Assembly (NCBI GenBank): GCA_951640165.1
Contig: OX621260.1
Location: 11,674,001 to 11,738,000 of the forward strand
Direction of reading: 5' to 3'
DNA length: 64,000 bases
Source: Pseudoips prasinana
Lineage: Eukaryota > Arthropoda > Insecta > Lepidoptera > Nolidae
How positions within the stretch are numbered: position 1 is the first letter of the stretch; the number at the start of each line of letters is the position of its first letter. Both the position numbers and the translations under genes were made by a program. A model generated the notes under the pieces. It saw only the letters and a program-made list of their open reading frames with translations. It did no database searches and was not told where the DNA came from. Shown piece after piece: positions 1 through 11,950 of the stretch.

Positions 1-107
1 TCATTATAGTCAAATTACACCCAGATACAAAGCAGATAATTATTTATGTGATGATGATATGATTTGTCATAGGTAGGGATTAAACCCACAACCTCTGGCT
101 TAAGAGG

Positions 108-355
108 CCTGTTGGCGTGGTTGGCAAATGCTTGCTTTTAATGCCGGGGATCTTGGGTCTGATTCCCACCCAGGACCGATATTTTTGTGCATGAACGATC
201 TGTTTGTCCTGAGTCTAGGTGTAATTATCCATATAAGTATGTATTTACAAAAGAAAAGTAGTATATTAGTGTCCATAGTATATACTCTGCTTAGTTTGAG
301 ACCAGGTGGCCGTATGCAAATAATGTCCCAGGATATTATTATTAATATATTATTA
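108..355 (+). repeat. tRNA-derived SINE
   Basis: The sequence opens with a tRNA-like head: a box A-like stretch near 112-128 and a box B-like stretch near 155-170. A unique body follows, ending in a TATTATTATTA-rich tail after the words gtcccaggat. A second copy lies at 6118-6440 and an inverted copy at 62935-63165, so this is a dispersed family. No open frame in it looks real. Confidence 0.75.
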
Positions 356-779
356 ACATTCGGGGTCGCTAACTATTACCAACAGGCCAGTCTCTTCTTA
401 CAACGTCCTAATTCTTATATTTTTTGAAACCGCAATAATATAAATACTAATTATATTTAACAGTTGCAAATATTATCATTTCCGTGTTGCTATTCAGATT
501 ACTAATTCCGGCTTTATTATCAACATCCTGTTCGCCCAATATAATAGAAAAATATTAAAATGGTATTTTAAACATTCTCATGATGTGTCACAGTTATATT
601 GGACTCCTTAGTTCAGCTTTTGCTTTTTACAAATATACTCTTTGAAACTCTCATATAGCGTTTACAAGAAAACATTTTGCATGAAGCATATGATTGAAAT
701 AGGACTAAAAGGAAGTTCCTTAAGATGAATCCCTACGGCCAAGCCTGTTTCGTACTTGACACATAAAGAATGAGCAGCT

Positions 780-930
780 TCATGACTCATCATCACCATA
801 TCGTCGGACCACCTTGTAGGGGCCTTCCCACGCTGCGTCTCCAGGTTTGTGGTTGCCAATCAAGAACCTTTCAGTTCCAGCGGCTGTCGGTTCTAGCTAT
901 GTGCGCACCCACTGCCACTTCAGTTTGACA
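780..930 (-). repeat. RTE LINE 3'-end fragment
   Basis: On the minus strand this reads as the C-terminal tail of an RTE-type ORF (a TRWSDD motif corresponding to TRWTDD in the longer copy at 7608-10375). It is 5' truncated and broken. Its upstream end runs into the palindrome at 911-952, which contains the LINE words for 'cactgccacttcag'. Confidence 0.65.
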
Positions 931-952
931 ATTGTCAAACTGAAGTGGCAGT
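911..952. repeat. Perfect 42-bp palindrome
   Basis: Two 21-bp arms are exact reverse complements with no spacer, centred on the CAATTG at about 929-934. The left arm is the edge of the RTE fragment, so the right arm looks like an inverted copy of it, made during insertion or repair. Confidence 0.9.
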
Positions 953-1975
953 AAAAGTGAAATCCGCAGGCGAAACAAAATAGCAGAATTCTGGGTATTT
1001 TGGTTCACCTGCGGATTTCAACTTTTTCAGTAAAGTTGATCGTCCTACTTGACTACAGGACCATAACAATAATAATTATCATGTCCTCCTGGTCGAATTT
1101 TGGTTACGGCGGCGAGTCAAAATGTAGCAGTTAATGAGGTCATTCAAACCGATGAACGCATCATCGGTTTCAAATTCGTGTCTAGCCCAAAAGTGACCTT
1201 GGAATTTTTCTGTTAAGTAGAATTCTCAGAATCAACCCAGAGTCTGTAAATTGGTTGTGTTATACCCCCATGATTCCGTGATCGAATCATGCAATAAAGT
1301 GCACTGGTGTTTGCACATACATCCCGCGCAGGTGGTTCGTTCCATTCCATTTTAGACATGCCCAAAAATCGACCAAGAAGACATCACTACTATTACACGT
1401 CTAAGTAAATTTAATAATAATAATAAATCTTTATTTCAGACCAAAAGTCCATACAACAAGGTTTACACAAATTATGAATAAAATAGAATAAGGCACTATC
1501 TAATTTGAGCGCGAATATACGCTTTTAGGATATTGGAATCCTGTTTATCTGCAATGACTTTTAGGATGCTGTTAGAGCTGCCTCGTATCCTGGTTATCAT
1601 TGACGTCAGTCTCTAATATACAATCTTTAATATACAATGCCTACTCATCAGGACTTTATAAAATCTGAACTACTTGTATTTCTTACTATATTATGCTTGG
1701 ATGAGTCGCAAAATCAAAGAGCGTGATTTATTGGTAAAATTCCATTGAACTGACAAGAAATACATTGCTAATGACTTTTAATAATATTTCAATAAATATA
1801 ATATATTATATGTACTGTTATATAAGTTATGTGTTGTATTATAAGGAAAATCGTGTGTGTCTCCTTATCTCCTTTGGCTATACCTACGTCTCGTATGTTC
1901 GCGAACATTGCCTTCGGAGCCATTGCACTCTATCCTTTTCTTTAGCCGTATGATGTTCTAGCATGTTAATACATC
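953..1975. other. Non-coding, repeat-derived DNA
   Basis: No gene was recognised. An imperfect inverted repeat flanks 960-1020 (aaatccgcaggcg against the matching end). A piece of a common lepidopteran SINE-like repeat lies at about 1075-1340. A LINE 3'-end-like stretch starting with an AATAATAAT run begins near 1404. If the receptor gene continues, this is intron or lies between its exons. Confidence 0.5.
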
Positions 1976-1977
1976 CT

Positions 1978-2062
1978 CATATTCATATCAGCTACAATAC
2001 GTCCACTGCTGGACAAAGATCTCCCCCAGGATCTCCACAATTGCCGATTTGTGCTGCCCGTA
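1978..2062 (-). repeat. RTE LINE 3'-tail fragment
   Basis: The words for 'cactgctggacaaag' and 'ctccacaattgccg' match the 3' terminal region of the RTE LINE at 7608-10375. Only about 85 bp remain, about 45 bp from the TM3 exon on the 3' side of that exon in gene orientation. Confidence 0.7.
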
Positions 2063-2106
2063 TCTAAGTCGAAGCTTTTATCACCTAGAGTGAAAAAGGT
2101 GCTTAC

Positions 2107-2185
2107 CTGAAAGTCCACCATATGTCATAAGACATGACGTTCATCCAGCAGAAGGTGGCGAGGAAGAAGAAGTAAATTCCCAAAG
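2107..2185 (-). CDS. Mth-like GPCR, exon 4 (TM3)
   Basis: This 79-bp minus-strand exon has a clear acceptor (ttttcag) and donor (CAG|gtaagc). It enters in phase 1 and encodes a hydrophobic helix, LGIYFFFLATFCWMN, followed by VMSYDIWWTFR. The family signature at TM3/intracellular loop 2 of Methuselah receptors is a helix followed by a [ST]-[FY]-D-I-W-W-T-F run, which is what is seen here. The exon joins exon 3 (6837-7016) in frame and ends in phase 2. The following exons (TM4-TM7) would lie left of the window. The gene is partial here, but these exons show no sign of decay. Confidence 0.87.
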
Positions 2186-3400
2186 CTGAAAACAAAATCA
2201 TATTATGAATGTCTTTCAAGACACAATTTTACCGTGTAGAGCTCATCCAGTCCGAAATTTAAAATTAGGGTTTGAGCTGAGGAGTCTGAGATCAAGAACA
2301 TTTTGGAGAACTCATGGTGTTCCCTTCACCGTTTCGATTACGATAGTTGTCTAATAACTACAACCGGGACAGACAGATTCACGTGCCCTCCGAAGCACGA
2401 AGACGATAAGAAATTTAACTATGGCAGTCACCCATTAATGGACTGCCGCGGGCCTAGTTGCTTAACTTCGCTGATCATTTACGGACTGGTGACAGCATCT
2501 AGCTATTATATGCAAAGGTTGTGACAAATAGAAATCCGTTATCTCTGCCTACCCCTCTGGGAAACAAGCGTGAGTATATGTATGTATTTATTTTGTATAT
2601 ATGGTGCTTTTCCTTTAGTTTCTTCATGGTATTAAGTAAATTAATGATTGTATTTCCTGGTAATTTGTTACTTCTTATTAATTATCTAACGGTAGAGGTG
2701 TCACATTGAAATATTTCCTTATTTTAAACAATATATAATATGCGGGCAATCCGTTTTTATTTGTAGGAACATAACTTATTTAAATATAATAACATTTCCT
2801 CATAATATATAGGTGTATGAACAGGATAATGCATTTTTAGTATTTTCAAAATAGCTAACTACTTATTTAGTTAACTACATTTAGTAATTACTACCTACTT
2901 AATTTATTTATGTATTTTAACATGACGCTTATTTATATATAATATCTAATGACATGGTGGTATTACTATTAAGTAAATGCCATTATTAGTTTGTAAGTAT
3001 TTCGATTCCTACTTAAATTATTTTATCTTGCACTACCCTTATCATGTTGTCTTTCTTTATTTCTTATCCATCCAAGGGTTGTCTGGAAGAGATCGCTGAC
3101 TGCGATAAGACCGCCTATTACACAATTTGCTTTCAATGTTTTCTATATTTCTTTTTATCTGTAATTTGTGTGCAATAAAATGTATATCTTATCTTATTAG
3201 GCCATGACTCTTTCACTACTTCACCAGACAATAGTGGCGAGAGGGTATATTAGTCTTCTAGCAAATAAACTCAAAGCAAATAAACTTCTCCGTGTCATCC
3301 ACCTAGATAGCTAGAGAAAGCCGCAGGTTAGCTAGGGTAGGTTCCTCAGCGGCGAAGATCGTGTTGGTGATCACACCCTCATTTAAAATTCCATCTTTTT
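2186..3400. other. Intron between TM2 and TM3 exons, no gene
   Basis: No coding exon was recognised. About 2370-2590 is repeat-like, with the words ccctccgaagcacga and ctcctgcc/ccctctggg-type tails seen again near 6745 and 35800. The rest is AT-rich and featureless to me. Confidence 0.5.
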
Positions 3401-3404
3401 ACTT

Positions 3405-5180
3405 CAGCGATCTCCTGGGCTGTGGCCCAAAGCCGACAAGGGTACGACCGCCAAGGCGGAGGGTGAAAGTGCTGCGCTGCTAAGGGAACTGCTGGTGGAG
3501 GTAAAGGAGAGCAGAAAAGACATGATGGAGTGTGCGCACGTTACCCGCACACTCTCGCAAGACATACAGGACGGAATTCGCTCACCTGTGGCTCCCCCAG
3601 CGGAACCAATCAGCGCAACCACAGACGCCAAAGTTACGTCCTCCTGTGTACCCAGCATGCCCCCACCACTCCACTCCATAATCGTCTCGTCGAAGGACAT
3701 GATGGTCACCGCCGCGATGATTATGGAGAAAATCAGGACGACCGTGGACGCAAAGATGTCGGGAATACGGGTGGACCAACTTCGAAAAGCCAGGAATCAA
3801 ATGGACGTAATAGGGTGCATCAGCAAAGGAGACATAGAGGCTGTGGCCGAAAAAATAAAAAGGACATCGGCTGAACTACAAGTGGAGACAACAAAACCCT
3901 GGAACCCATTAATAGTCCTAACTGACCTGTTGTCTACCAACATCGATGAAGACGTCGTGGGGTCCATTAAGACCCAGAATGAACCTGCTGGGTGATGTCA
4001 CGCCCGACCAGATAACCGTCGCGGTGACGTACAGGCGAAAAGCGAGAAACCCCAACGAACAACACGTCGTTCTGGAGGTTTCTCCCCCCGTGTGGAGGTG
4101 GCTGATCGAGGCGGAGAGGGTGTACATTGACCTTCAGCGGGTGAGAGTCTACGACCAAAGCCCGCTGATTCAATGTACACGTTGCCTGGGCTTCGGTCAT
4201 AGACGAAAACTCTGCACGGAGGAAGCAGACTTGTGCTCCCACTGCGGCGGTTCGCATCGGAAGCCCGACTGCCCAAGCTGGACCGCTGGAGATTCGCCCA
4301 GCTGTAAAAACTGCAGTGCTACAAAATCCGTAAAGCAAGACCATAACGCATTCGACAGGCTTAGTAGCGGTTTCACCTTAATTTCGTTCGCCCGAATTGG
4401 GCGAATGAACTACTTTCAATTTTGAATATTTTTTAGGGCCGGTTTCGCCCGAGGCAAATTTAATGGCGGGCGAATCAGGTCAAGCAAAATTCAGTAACGT
4501 CCTATTCGCCCAAATACTACTATACCTCAAAAAATAAGCCTTTATTTAATAATAAAATGTGAAATTTTATAAAATAGTACAGTTGCATTTATTTTAAGTA
4601 ACAATTGTGTACAATTAAATAATAAATGTTGTAATTTTATGTATGCACTTTATGCAGTTATGTTGGTATACTGTCAGTATTTTAGATACACTAAACCAAA
4701 TGATGGGAAACACGCCGCACAATTTGCAAATGAGTGACAAAGACAGCATTATACTACTATATTTTATGTTCCTGTGGGTGCATTTATTTGCTGTGTCTTT
4801 ACTTCTATCGCTTAGGAACAAAAGTCATTGTGCATATTATCTAGTACGTTACTTACTATTATCGAGTAACACATGTGCCTCTTTAAAAATATTTGTACAT
4901 GGTGCGCTCGATTGCACTACTTTTTTTTTCAGAGGTATAATAGTATTTGGGCAAATAGTGCATTACTAAATTTTACTTTACCTGATTCGCCCACTATTAA
5001 ATTTGTCTCGGGCGAAACCGGCCCTAAAAAATATTCAAAATCGAAAGTAGTTCATTCGCCCGATTTGTGCGAGCAAAATTAGGGCGAAACCGCTACTAAG
5101 CCTTCGACAGCGTCTTTCCCATTCATAACAAATGGGACGCTCTTGCGAGAGCTAGAGTTTCTTACTCCTAACATAACGCA
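3405..5180 (+). pseudogene. R1-like LINE ORF1 (gag-like) relic, interrupted
   Basis: This is the gag-like first ORF of an R1-clade non-LTR retrotransposon. The N-terminal part is open from about 3405 to 3990, and the frame then changes within about 3950-3995. The C-terminal part carries three zinc-knuckle-type motifs: CTRCLGFGHRRKLC, CSHCGGSHRKPDC and a CKNC start, about 4167-4330. The end of the ORF is split by the TIR element at 4358-5102. After it, the reading resumes with HNK-WDALARA-type residues and a stop near 5160, as expected for R1 ORF1 C-termini. No ORF2 follows, so the copy is truncated. It sits in the receptor intron, on the opposite strand. Confidence 0.8.
4358..5102. mobile_element. 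Non-autonomous TIR element (745 bp)
   Basis: Long terminal inverted repeats of about 150 bp begin GGCTTAGTAGCGG and end in its complement, with scattered mismatches. TTCGACA occurs directly on both sides (4351-4357 and 5103-5109), consistent with a 7- or 8-bp target duplication. Removing the element and one duplication restores the R1 ORF1 frame, which fixes the boundaries. There is no transposase. The superfamily is uncertain; an 8-bp-TSD group such as hAT or P-like is possible. Confidence 0.85.
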
Positions 5181-6110
5181 AGAGACAGTCGTTGTCGAAT
5201 GTGAAATGTATCAAAACCGGACAGAGAACCCCAAAAATACAACAAAAAATAACAATGAAATTAATATCTACTATTATAACAATAGACATTTAATTACAAA
5301 AGGAACATACTTAAAACACGGGGAAACTCACGATGGAAGCTCACAGGGAAGTGGCACTCAGCATACACACAAGGAAAGTCCTGTTATGGACCCTACAGTG
5401 CACACCAGGTCAGCTGTGTATGTTTCGACACAATTATCTTGATATAAACCGACAATTTGTATGGAAAGCATAATATGAATGAAGGATATACAAATAAAGC
5501 AAATCAGAGCTTAGATACCGCGAAAATAAGATACATATAATATAAATACATATTTAAATAAGAAAATACATACATGTAAAAGAAGGATGGAAAGAAACAA
5601 TAGAAGGTTTGAAATAATGAAATTTGGTCAACACTTGGGTATTAACATACACTTGTACTTGTGAAGCTCACAATGCGTAGTGCATGTAGCATTGTGTGAG
5701 CATTTATAATTTTTATTTTCTTCATTTATAAAGATAGTAAAATACAGTAACAAACAAAATTGAATTAGTCCGTAAATTTTTATTTTTATCCTTAAATAAA
5801 TACTAGAGGCAATAACAAGTTACAAATATATTATTTTAAAAAATTGAAGACAATGAGCAGATGGTTAGCGCAGAAAGCTCTAAATCAGCAGCAGAGCTAA
5901 TTAGTGGGGCTCCACTTTGGGGTTACCAATCAACACAGGGTGGTTATTAACCTGAATGCTTGAGAAGGTCGATTTTGTGAACGTAAAGTGCAGCTGCCGA
6001 TGTACTTAAGACGCGAAGGTGGCAGCCGCTCGTCGGTTTAAGAGCGAAGAACATCCTATACAGCCATGCTTAGGATTCCTACGAAGTTTGGCGTAAGTAT
6101 ACGTACACCA
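5181..6110. other. Intronic DNA, nothing recognised
   Basis: AT-rich sequence with short ORFs only. None has splice sites, a domain or a match to other parts of the window that I can see. Confidence 0.5.
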
Positions 6111-6117
6111 ATTTATT

Positions 6118-6440
6118 TGACGGGCCTGTTGACGTAGTTGGTAGATTCTTGCCTTTCACGCTGCAGGTCGTAGGTTCGATTCCCACCCAGCAGAGATATT
6201 TGTGCGCATGAACATACCTGTTAGTCAATATGTTTGTGTCTGCGTGTAATTATCTACATAAGTATGTATTCTCCTTCTTCTTAGCGTTTCGATTGCAAAC
6301 TCATAAAATTTTTGTGGCTCAGTATGTATTTTCAAAAGAAAAGTAGTATATCAGTTATCTGGTTTCCATAGTCCAAGCTGTCCTTAATTTAGGATCAAAT
6401 GGCTGTGTGTGAATAATGTCCCAGGATATTATTATTATTA
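6118..6440 (+). repeat. tRNA-derived SINE, second copy
   Basis: It has the same head (cgggcctgttgacg...), box B (gttcgattccc) and TATTATTATTA-type tail as the copy at 108-355. An extra stretch of about 40 bp lies near 6268-6315. Confidence 0.75.
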
Positions 6441-6547
6441 GTTAACTGACTAGTTTAAGAATGTTTCTGTATTAATTGATTTAAATCTATGAACACGGGA
6501 TTTATAAAAAAATAATTTTCTGAAATAAAGCTCCACCTGATATTTAT

Positions 6548-6790
6548 AATTATTATGGACTGGCCTATTGGTTAGTGACCCTGACTGCAAACCAGAGTTC
6601 GTGGGTTCGCTCCCCACCCAGGACAAATCTTTGTGTGATGAGCAAGATTATTTGTTCACTAAGTGTTCATAGTGATATACTACATATACTCATTTTCTTT
6701 TGTAAATACATACTTATAAAGATAATGAAATTGAAATCCGTTGTCTCTGCATACACCTCTGGGTAACAGGCGTAAGTCTATGTATGTAAT
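6548..6790 (+). repeat. Second tRNA-derived SINE family
   Basis: A tRNA-like head has box A-like ggcctattggttag and box B-like gggttcgctcccc. The body ends with the words ctctgcatacacctctgggtaa, also seen at 2535-2570 and, inverted, at 35790-35830. About 45 bp separate it from the TM1-TM2 exon's donor. Confidence 0.65.
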
Positions 6791-6836
6791 AAAAATAAAA
6801 TAAATATGATCAGATTTGAAATAAGCCTTTACTTAC

Positions 6837-7016
6837 TTAAGCCAATGCAGACATGTTCTTCATGGAATGCTATTTGGACGGTAGCCAATAGCACAAATGC
6901 CATGAACAGACATCCAACGTAAGCCATCAGGATCATTCCACATAAGTTTCGAAGTTCCGGGAGAAGAAGATAAACGATGAATACCAACAGCAAGAAGAAG
7001 CAGGATATAAATATAC
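6837..7016 (-). CDS. Mth-like GPCR, exon 3 (TM1-TM2)
   Basis: This 180-bp exon is bounded by tttacag and gtaagt, entering and leaving in phase 1. It encodes TM1 (FFLLLVFIVYLLLPELRNL) and TM2 (MAYVGCLFMAFVLLATVQIA), then HEEHVCIGL leading to TM3. The LLPELRNLxGxxLMxYV pattern is the Methuselah TM1-loop-TM2 signature: short first intracellular loop, then a Cys before TM3. It joins exon 2 through a split Gly codon. It is intact, and the introns on both sides are loaded with repeats. Confidence 0.9.
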
Positions 7017-7436
7017 CTGTAAAGAAATGAAGATATACTTCCGAAATAAAAATTACGTAGGTTAGATTAAATTAAATGTTTTTACACAATCCGTATATCT
7101 CAATATATATATTCTTTTTTTTTCAACAAGACAACGCCCGCGTTTGGGAATCTAGTCCCGTGTCGCGGGTTAATAGTTATGAATACTTATCTATATTATT
7201 TACAAGTAGCAATTTACAAGTAGTAGTATAGCTTGAAACGTGAATTAGTCGGGAGTGTTCTTTTTTGATAAAAATCGGTCCAAGATAGCCGCTGCCACAA
7301 AACGGCGGATAACTTAATATATTTTTACACAACTCCTTTAATATTTAGTTTTAGTCGCGGGGTACTTTACAAACATATAATAGACGGACACAAATTATAT
7401 CCAGGATCAGATCAACTATTTATGGATCATACAATG

Positions 7437-7590
7437 AAAAAAAAAAAAAAAAAAAAGGTTTTTAGATAGTCTTGTAAATAGTCAGAACATGTTCGTAGTA
7501 ATATATAATTAATTTGTAATTATTTCTAGGTACATAATATAGATATTTAGTTACACGGATTGTAGGAAATAATTTACAATAAGATTTATT
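7437..7590 (+). repeat. Dispersed repeat, family X, copy 1
   Basis: After an A-run, the words cagaacatgttcgtagtaat and agatatttagttacacgg recur at 14150-14282 and, inverted, at 58921-59218. It looks like the end of a LINE or a LINE-derived repeat. No coding potential was seen. Confidence 0.6.
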
Positions 7591-7607
7591 TTATAAAAGT
7601 AACAATA

Positions 7608-10375
7608 TTTCATCATATCAGCCGAAAGACGTCCACTGTTGGACAAAGGCCTCCCCCAAAGATCTCCACAATTGCCGTGTTGCGCTATCCGCATCCAGCG
7701 AATTCCAGCGATCCGCACAAGATCATCGGTCCATCTTGTAGGGGGCCTGCCCACGTTGCGTCTTCCGGTTCGTGGTCGCTATTCGAGAACCTTTCTACCC
7801 CAGCGGCCGTCGGCTCTACGAGCTATGTGTCCTGCCCACTGCCACTTCAGCTCGGCAATTCTTACGGCTATGTCGGTTACTTTGGTTCGGCTGCGGATCT
7901 CAACATTTCTGATTCGATCTCGCAGGGAAACTCCAAGCATAGCCCTTTCCATTGCTCTTTGGGTGACCTTGAGCCGCCTGATAAGGCCCATAGTGAGCGA
8001 CCACGTCTCCGTTCCGTAAGTCATCACTGGCAACATACACTGGTCGAAGACTTTCGACTTGAGACACTGCGGTATTTGGGACGAGAAGATATTACGTAGC
8101 TTCCCGAACGCTGCCCAGCCGAGTTGGATTCTACGATTGACCTTCTTCTCGAAGGTGGACCTACCTAGTTGGATGGTCTGTCCTAGGTAAATATAGTTCT
8201 CTACAACTTCGAGTGCAGAGTCTCCCACCTTAACTAGAGTGGGTGCAACATGGATGTTTGACATGATTTTCGCCTTATCCATGTTCATCTTCAGACCCAC
8301 TTGTTGAGAGACTCTGCTGAGACCATCGAGCATTGTACCGAGGTCGTCAAGGGTCTCAGCCATGACTACTACATCGTCGGCAAATCGAAGGTGGGTGATG
8401 TACTCGCCATTGACATTGATGCCAAAGCTTTTCCAGTCTAGAAGCTTGAAGACATCTTCCAATGCAGCGGTGAACAGTTTCAGAGATATAACATCTCCCT
8501 GTCTCACACCTGCACCTCTCTTACCCACTGCAAGTGGTTCCGAGTTCTGGTCCTGGAGTCGCACTGACAGTGGCGTTTTTGTACAAACACTTTAACACCT
8601 CGATATACCGGTAGTCGATTTGGCACCTTTGGAGAGACCTCAGTACGGCCCAAGTTTCGATCGAATCAAAGGCTTTCTCACAGTCCACAAACGCTAAGCA
8701 TAATGGCTCTATACTCTTCGGTCTTCTGTATAACCTGCCGTAGCGTATGTATGTGGTCTATGGTACTAAAGCCTTTACGGAAACCGGCTTGTTCGGGAGT
8801 GGTTGACCCTCGAAAACAACTTGTAAACATGGCTCAGCAGTGTGATGGGCCTGTAATTCTTCAAGAGGGTTTCATCGCCCTTTTTGAAGAAGAGCACCAC
8901 CAGACCCCTGTGCCAGACCTTCTAGTATGACGGAGTTAAATAACTTCTGAAGGGCCCGTAGGATTGGTGTACCACCCGCCTTCAGAAGCTCTGCCGTACC
9001 TCCATCATCACCAGGCGCCTTGTTGTTCTTAAGCTGTTCGAGTGCCATTCTAATCTTGCACAGGTTGACCTCCGGGATGTCGTCGGTGAAGTGTTCGACA
9101 GGTGACTGGGTTTTCGCATACAGCTGTCCATAGAACCTCTCGATCTCTCCCAGCAACTCAGGTTTAGACGTGACGATTCTGCCATCCTCAGTCTTCAGCT
9201 TCGTCAGTTGGCTCTGTCCAACAGACAGTTCTCTTGCAAACACTTTAGAGCCTTTGTTCCGCACAATGGATTCTTTAATACAATTTGTATTAAATTGGCG
9301 CGTGTCGCGAGTCAAAGACTTTGAGATCTGTCTGGTGAGCTGTCGGTATCTGGTAGCATCATCAGAGGATGTCAGAACCATTTTCCGTCTTTCGTCCATA
9401 AGCTGCAGGGTATAGTCAGAGATCATGTTGGTTTTGTTTGTACGGTGGGCCTTGAAGACCTTAGACCCAGCCGTATGGACAGCTTCTACGAGCCTGTCGT
9501 GGTATGAGTCCACTTCCTCGGAATCTGCTAGGCATTCGAAACGGTTTTGCAGTTCGAGCTGAAAGGGTTCAGGGTTTTGGATGTGGATGGGTAAAGGTCG
9601 GATCGTAGACTTTATCAGTCGGGACCTCTGGAGCTTGACATTTAGGTTCAATGAGCCTCTCACCAGTCTGTGATCGCTCCCGGTTTTAACCGTATTGATC
9701 ACTGAGAGGTCATTGAACATCTGTCTACTCGTCGACAAGATAAAGTCTATCTCGTTTTTGTTTTACCATCGGGGCTTACCCAGGTCCATTTGCGGTTTTC
9801 CGGCTTCTTGAAAAAGGAGTTCATCATAAAGAGTCCCTCCTTCTCCATGAAGTCGGCCAACATTTGGCCCCGGGGATTCCGGTCTCCAGTTCCAAATTGC
9901 CCCACTCTCAGCTCATTCCCGAATCGTTTACCCAGCTTCGCGTTGAAGTCCCCCATGACCACAGTGAAATAAGAGTTAGAGGTATGTATTACTCTAGAAT
10001 TATCCTCATACATGACCTCAACCTCATCGTTGGAGTGCGTCGAAGTCGGCGCGTAAACGTGTATGACCTTCAACGAATACCACTTGGTTATTCTGAGTAT
10101 AAGGTACGCAACCCTAGTCGACACACTCTCGATTTTCACTATGTTGTGGACGAGGGACTTGTGGACTATGAACCCAACACCACCTTGGGACAGCTGGTCG
10201 CCCTCCCGGAAATAGAACATATTCCCTGATTTCAGGATTATCGTGTCCTCCCCCTCTCTTTGGACTTCAGATAATTCTATTATGTCCCAATGTAATCTGC
10301 TCAATTCTTCCTCCAGTTCGATCATCTTCTCGTTGTCGATTGTCGATTGTAGATCACGCCCCAAGTATCCATATT
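7608..10375 (-). mobile_element. RTE-type LINE, nearly full ORF, broken
   Basis: Minus-strand non-LTR retrotransposon. The N-terminal part, about 10364-9747, is an AP endonuclease-like domain containing HVYAPTSTHS and VVMGDFNAKLG. A linker and the start of RT follow in another frame (9738-8872, with LKNNKAPGDDG). The RT core then continues, broken, down to the 8564-7779 frame with GAGVRQGDVISL and the catalytic LRFADDVVVM. The C-terminus is RTE-like: ELKWQWAGHIARR, then GRPPTRWTDDLVR at about 7750. At least three frame breaks make it inactive. The very N-terminus of the endonuclease is missing, and the 3' end stops near ATGATGAAAT. It lies in the receptor intron, in the gene's orientation. 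It is the best reference for the many RTE tails elsewhere in the window. Confidence 0.9.
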
Positions 10376-11500
10376 ATAAAATATTTAATGTACAGTTTTG
10401 ACTTTCCTACGATTTTATCATATGTATAGATGATAAATTTACAACCCAAGATGGCCGCCAACACAAAAATGGCAAAAAGATCATTTTTTCAAAACTCCCT
10501 CAACATGGGTATTAAATGAATGGGCTTGACTAACAGAATACAACACCATGAGAAATGTCAGGGGTTGTTTTATTATAAATGGAGAACATGTTAAGCTCAC
10601 TCAGTTAAATTTAACTAATAACAATCGGACCATCAGTACATCACATCACACACACCCATACACACCCACATCCACATCCACATACACAAACACACACACA
10701 CACACACACATTTTTGCATGCTTTTTTAAAATTATTAATTGTTATTTTAACTTCTATTTTTATTCACTAATCATTATCTTAATTAATCAATCAATGTAAT
10801 CTAATATTAAATAAATGTATTTTCATAATTCGCTACCGATGTCAGCGTGCTCTTCAGGGAGTTTGGGCCTAGCATCTTTATTACAAGTTATTTCAAAAAA
10901 AAAAACTTAGCGAAGATGCTAGTCACCACACCAATCTATGTGACCTAGCATCGTAATGAACCTTATATTTTTATTGTACCAGTATACTACACATACTGTA
11001 TTTTTAAGCACACTTAGTATACCTAAATGTACTCAATGAATTTGATGTGGTGAAAAAAAAATATTATTGTTATTATTAATATATGTACATGAATAAATAA
11101 AAAAAAGTGTGAGTTATAATTCTTATGGTATAGAATCACGACAACTTCGACTGTTACCGCTTACCTATTGAAATAAAACCGGTACATGGTAAAACCCTAT
11201 CGCAAAAGCGTCCGTTGGTATGCTCGTTAATTAAAATTGCCCCAGATGCTATTTGTATTTTTATATTATTATTGTAATTGTAAATATTGCTACAATACAT
11301 GTTATAGTCCTTGTTTGTAGTACCTAGTTAGATAGGTAGCAACCGCAAGAATATATACATTAAACAAACTAATGAAGTACACAAAGCCACAGATAAAATA
11401 TGAATCAGTAAATTGTAATAATTAAGTAGATTACGTAAATCAAACACTCTTTTGTTTTAATATTGCTTAAAGAAATCATTTTTGACAACATTCCTTATTG
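10376..11500. other. Intronic DNA with CA-rich low-complexity tract
   Basis: A CA-rich run (about 10640-10710) is followed by AT-rich sequence. An inverted pair of words around 10870-10950 (gcctagcatct against gatgctagtcac) suggests a small degenerate MITE. No exon was recognised. Confidence 0.5.
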
Positions 11501-11504
11501 GGAA

Positions 11505-11745
11505 TATTAACAGGGCAGGGCACATAGCTCGTAGAGCCGACGGCCTCTGGGGTCTGCCCCAGAGGCCCACGGTTCTCGAGTGGCGACCACGAACCGGAAG
11601 ACGCAGCGTGGGCAAGATGGACCGATGATCTTGCAAAGTCGCGCGAAACGCAAGGCCGGCAGTTTTGGAGATCTTTGGGGAAGGCCTTTGTCCAGCAGTG
11701 GGCTTCTTTCGGCAGTTATGATGATGATGGTGATGAATACTAAAA
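11505..11745 (+). repeat. RTE LINE 3'-end fragment
   Basis: It contains the words for HIARRADGLW and the terminal gaccacgaaccggaagacgc, then a gatgatgatgg tail. This is the last ~240 bp of the RTE LINE, 5' truncated, in the opposite orientation to the receptor. It ends about 30 bp from the donor of exon 2. Confidence 0.8.
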
Positions 11746-11775
11746 TTATAATTGTTACATAATTAAGAAACTCAC

Positions 11776-11950
11776 CAGCTGTTAAGTAGGGGCTGGTTTC
11801 CTCTCGATTAGTTCCTGGGATGATAGCAAAGAATCGTAAGTCGGCTTTTGTCCTGTTTTTTGTGAGACGGTAGTCTATGCAAAAGTTCCCAGGTGCTACT
11901 GGCGTCCATCTTTGATAGGCATTCGGGAATTCTAGTTGAAGAACTCCAGT
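11776..11950 (-). CDS. Mth-like GPCR, exon 2 (second ectodomain half)
   Basis: This 175-bp exon has an acceptor (tttattccag) and a donor (CTG|gtgagt). It enters in phase 0, matching every first exon in this window, and leaves in phase 1, matching exon 3. It encodes TGVLQLEFPN, then a FCIDY motif and DLRFFAIIPG before a short stalk. In Methuselah receptors the C-terminal ectodomain subdomain has this order: G-x-L...YC-[IL]...[AF]-[VI]. It is intact and is the only copy seen, so all four first exons upstream would have to use it. Confidence 0.85.

Noticed and set aside
4643..5082. Overlapping ORFs inside the TIR element at 4358-5102
   Set aside because: AT-rich, no transposase motif, and mostly within or between the inverted arms.
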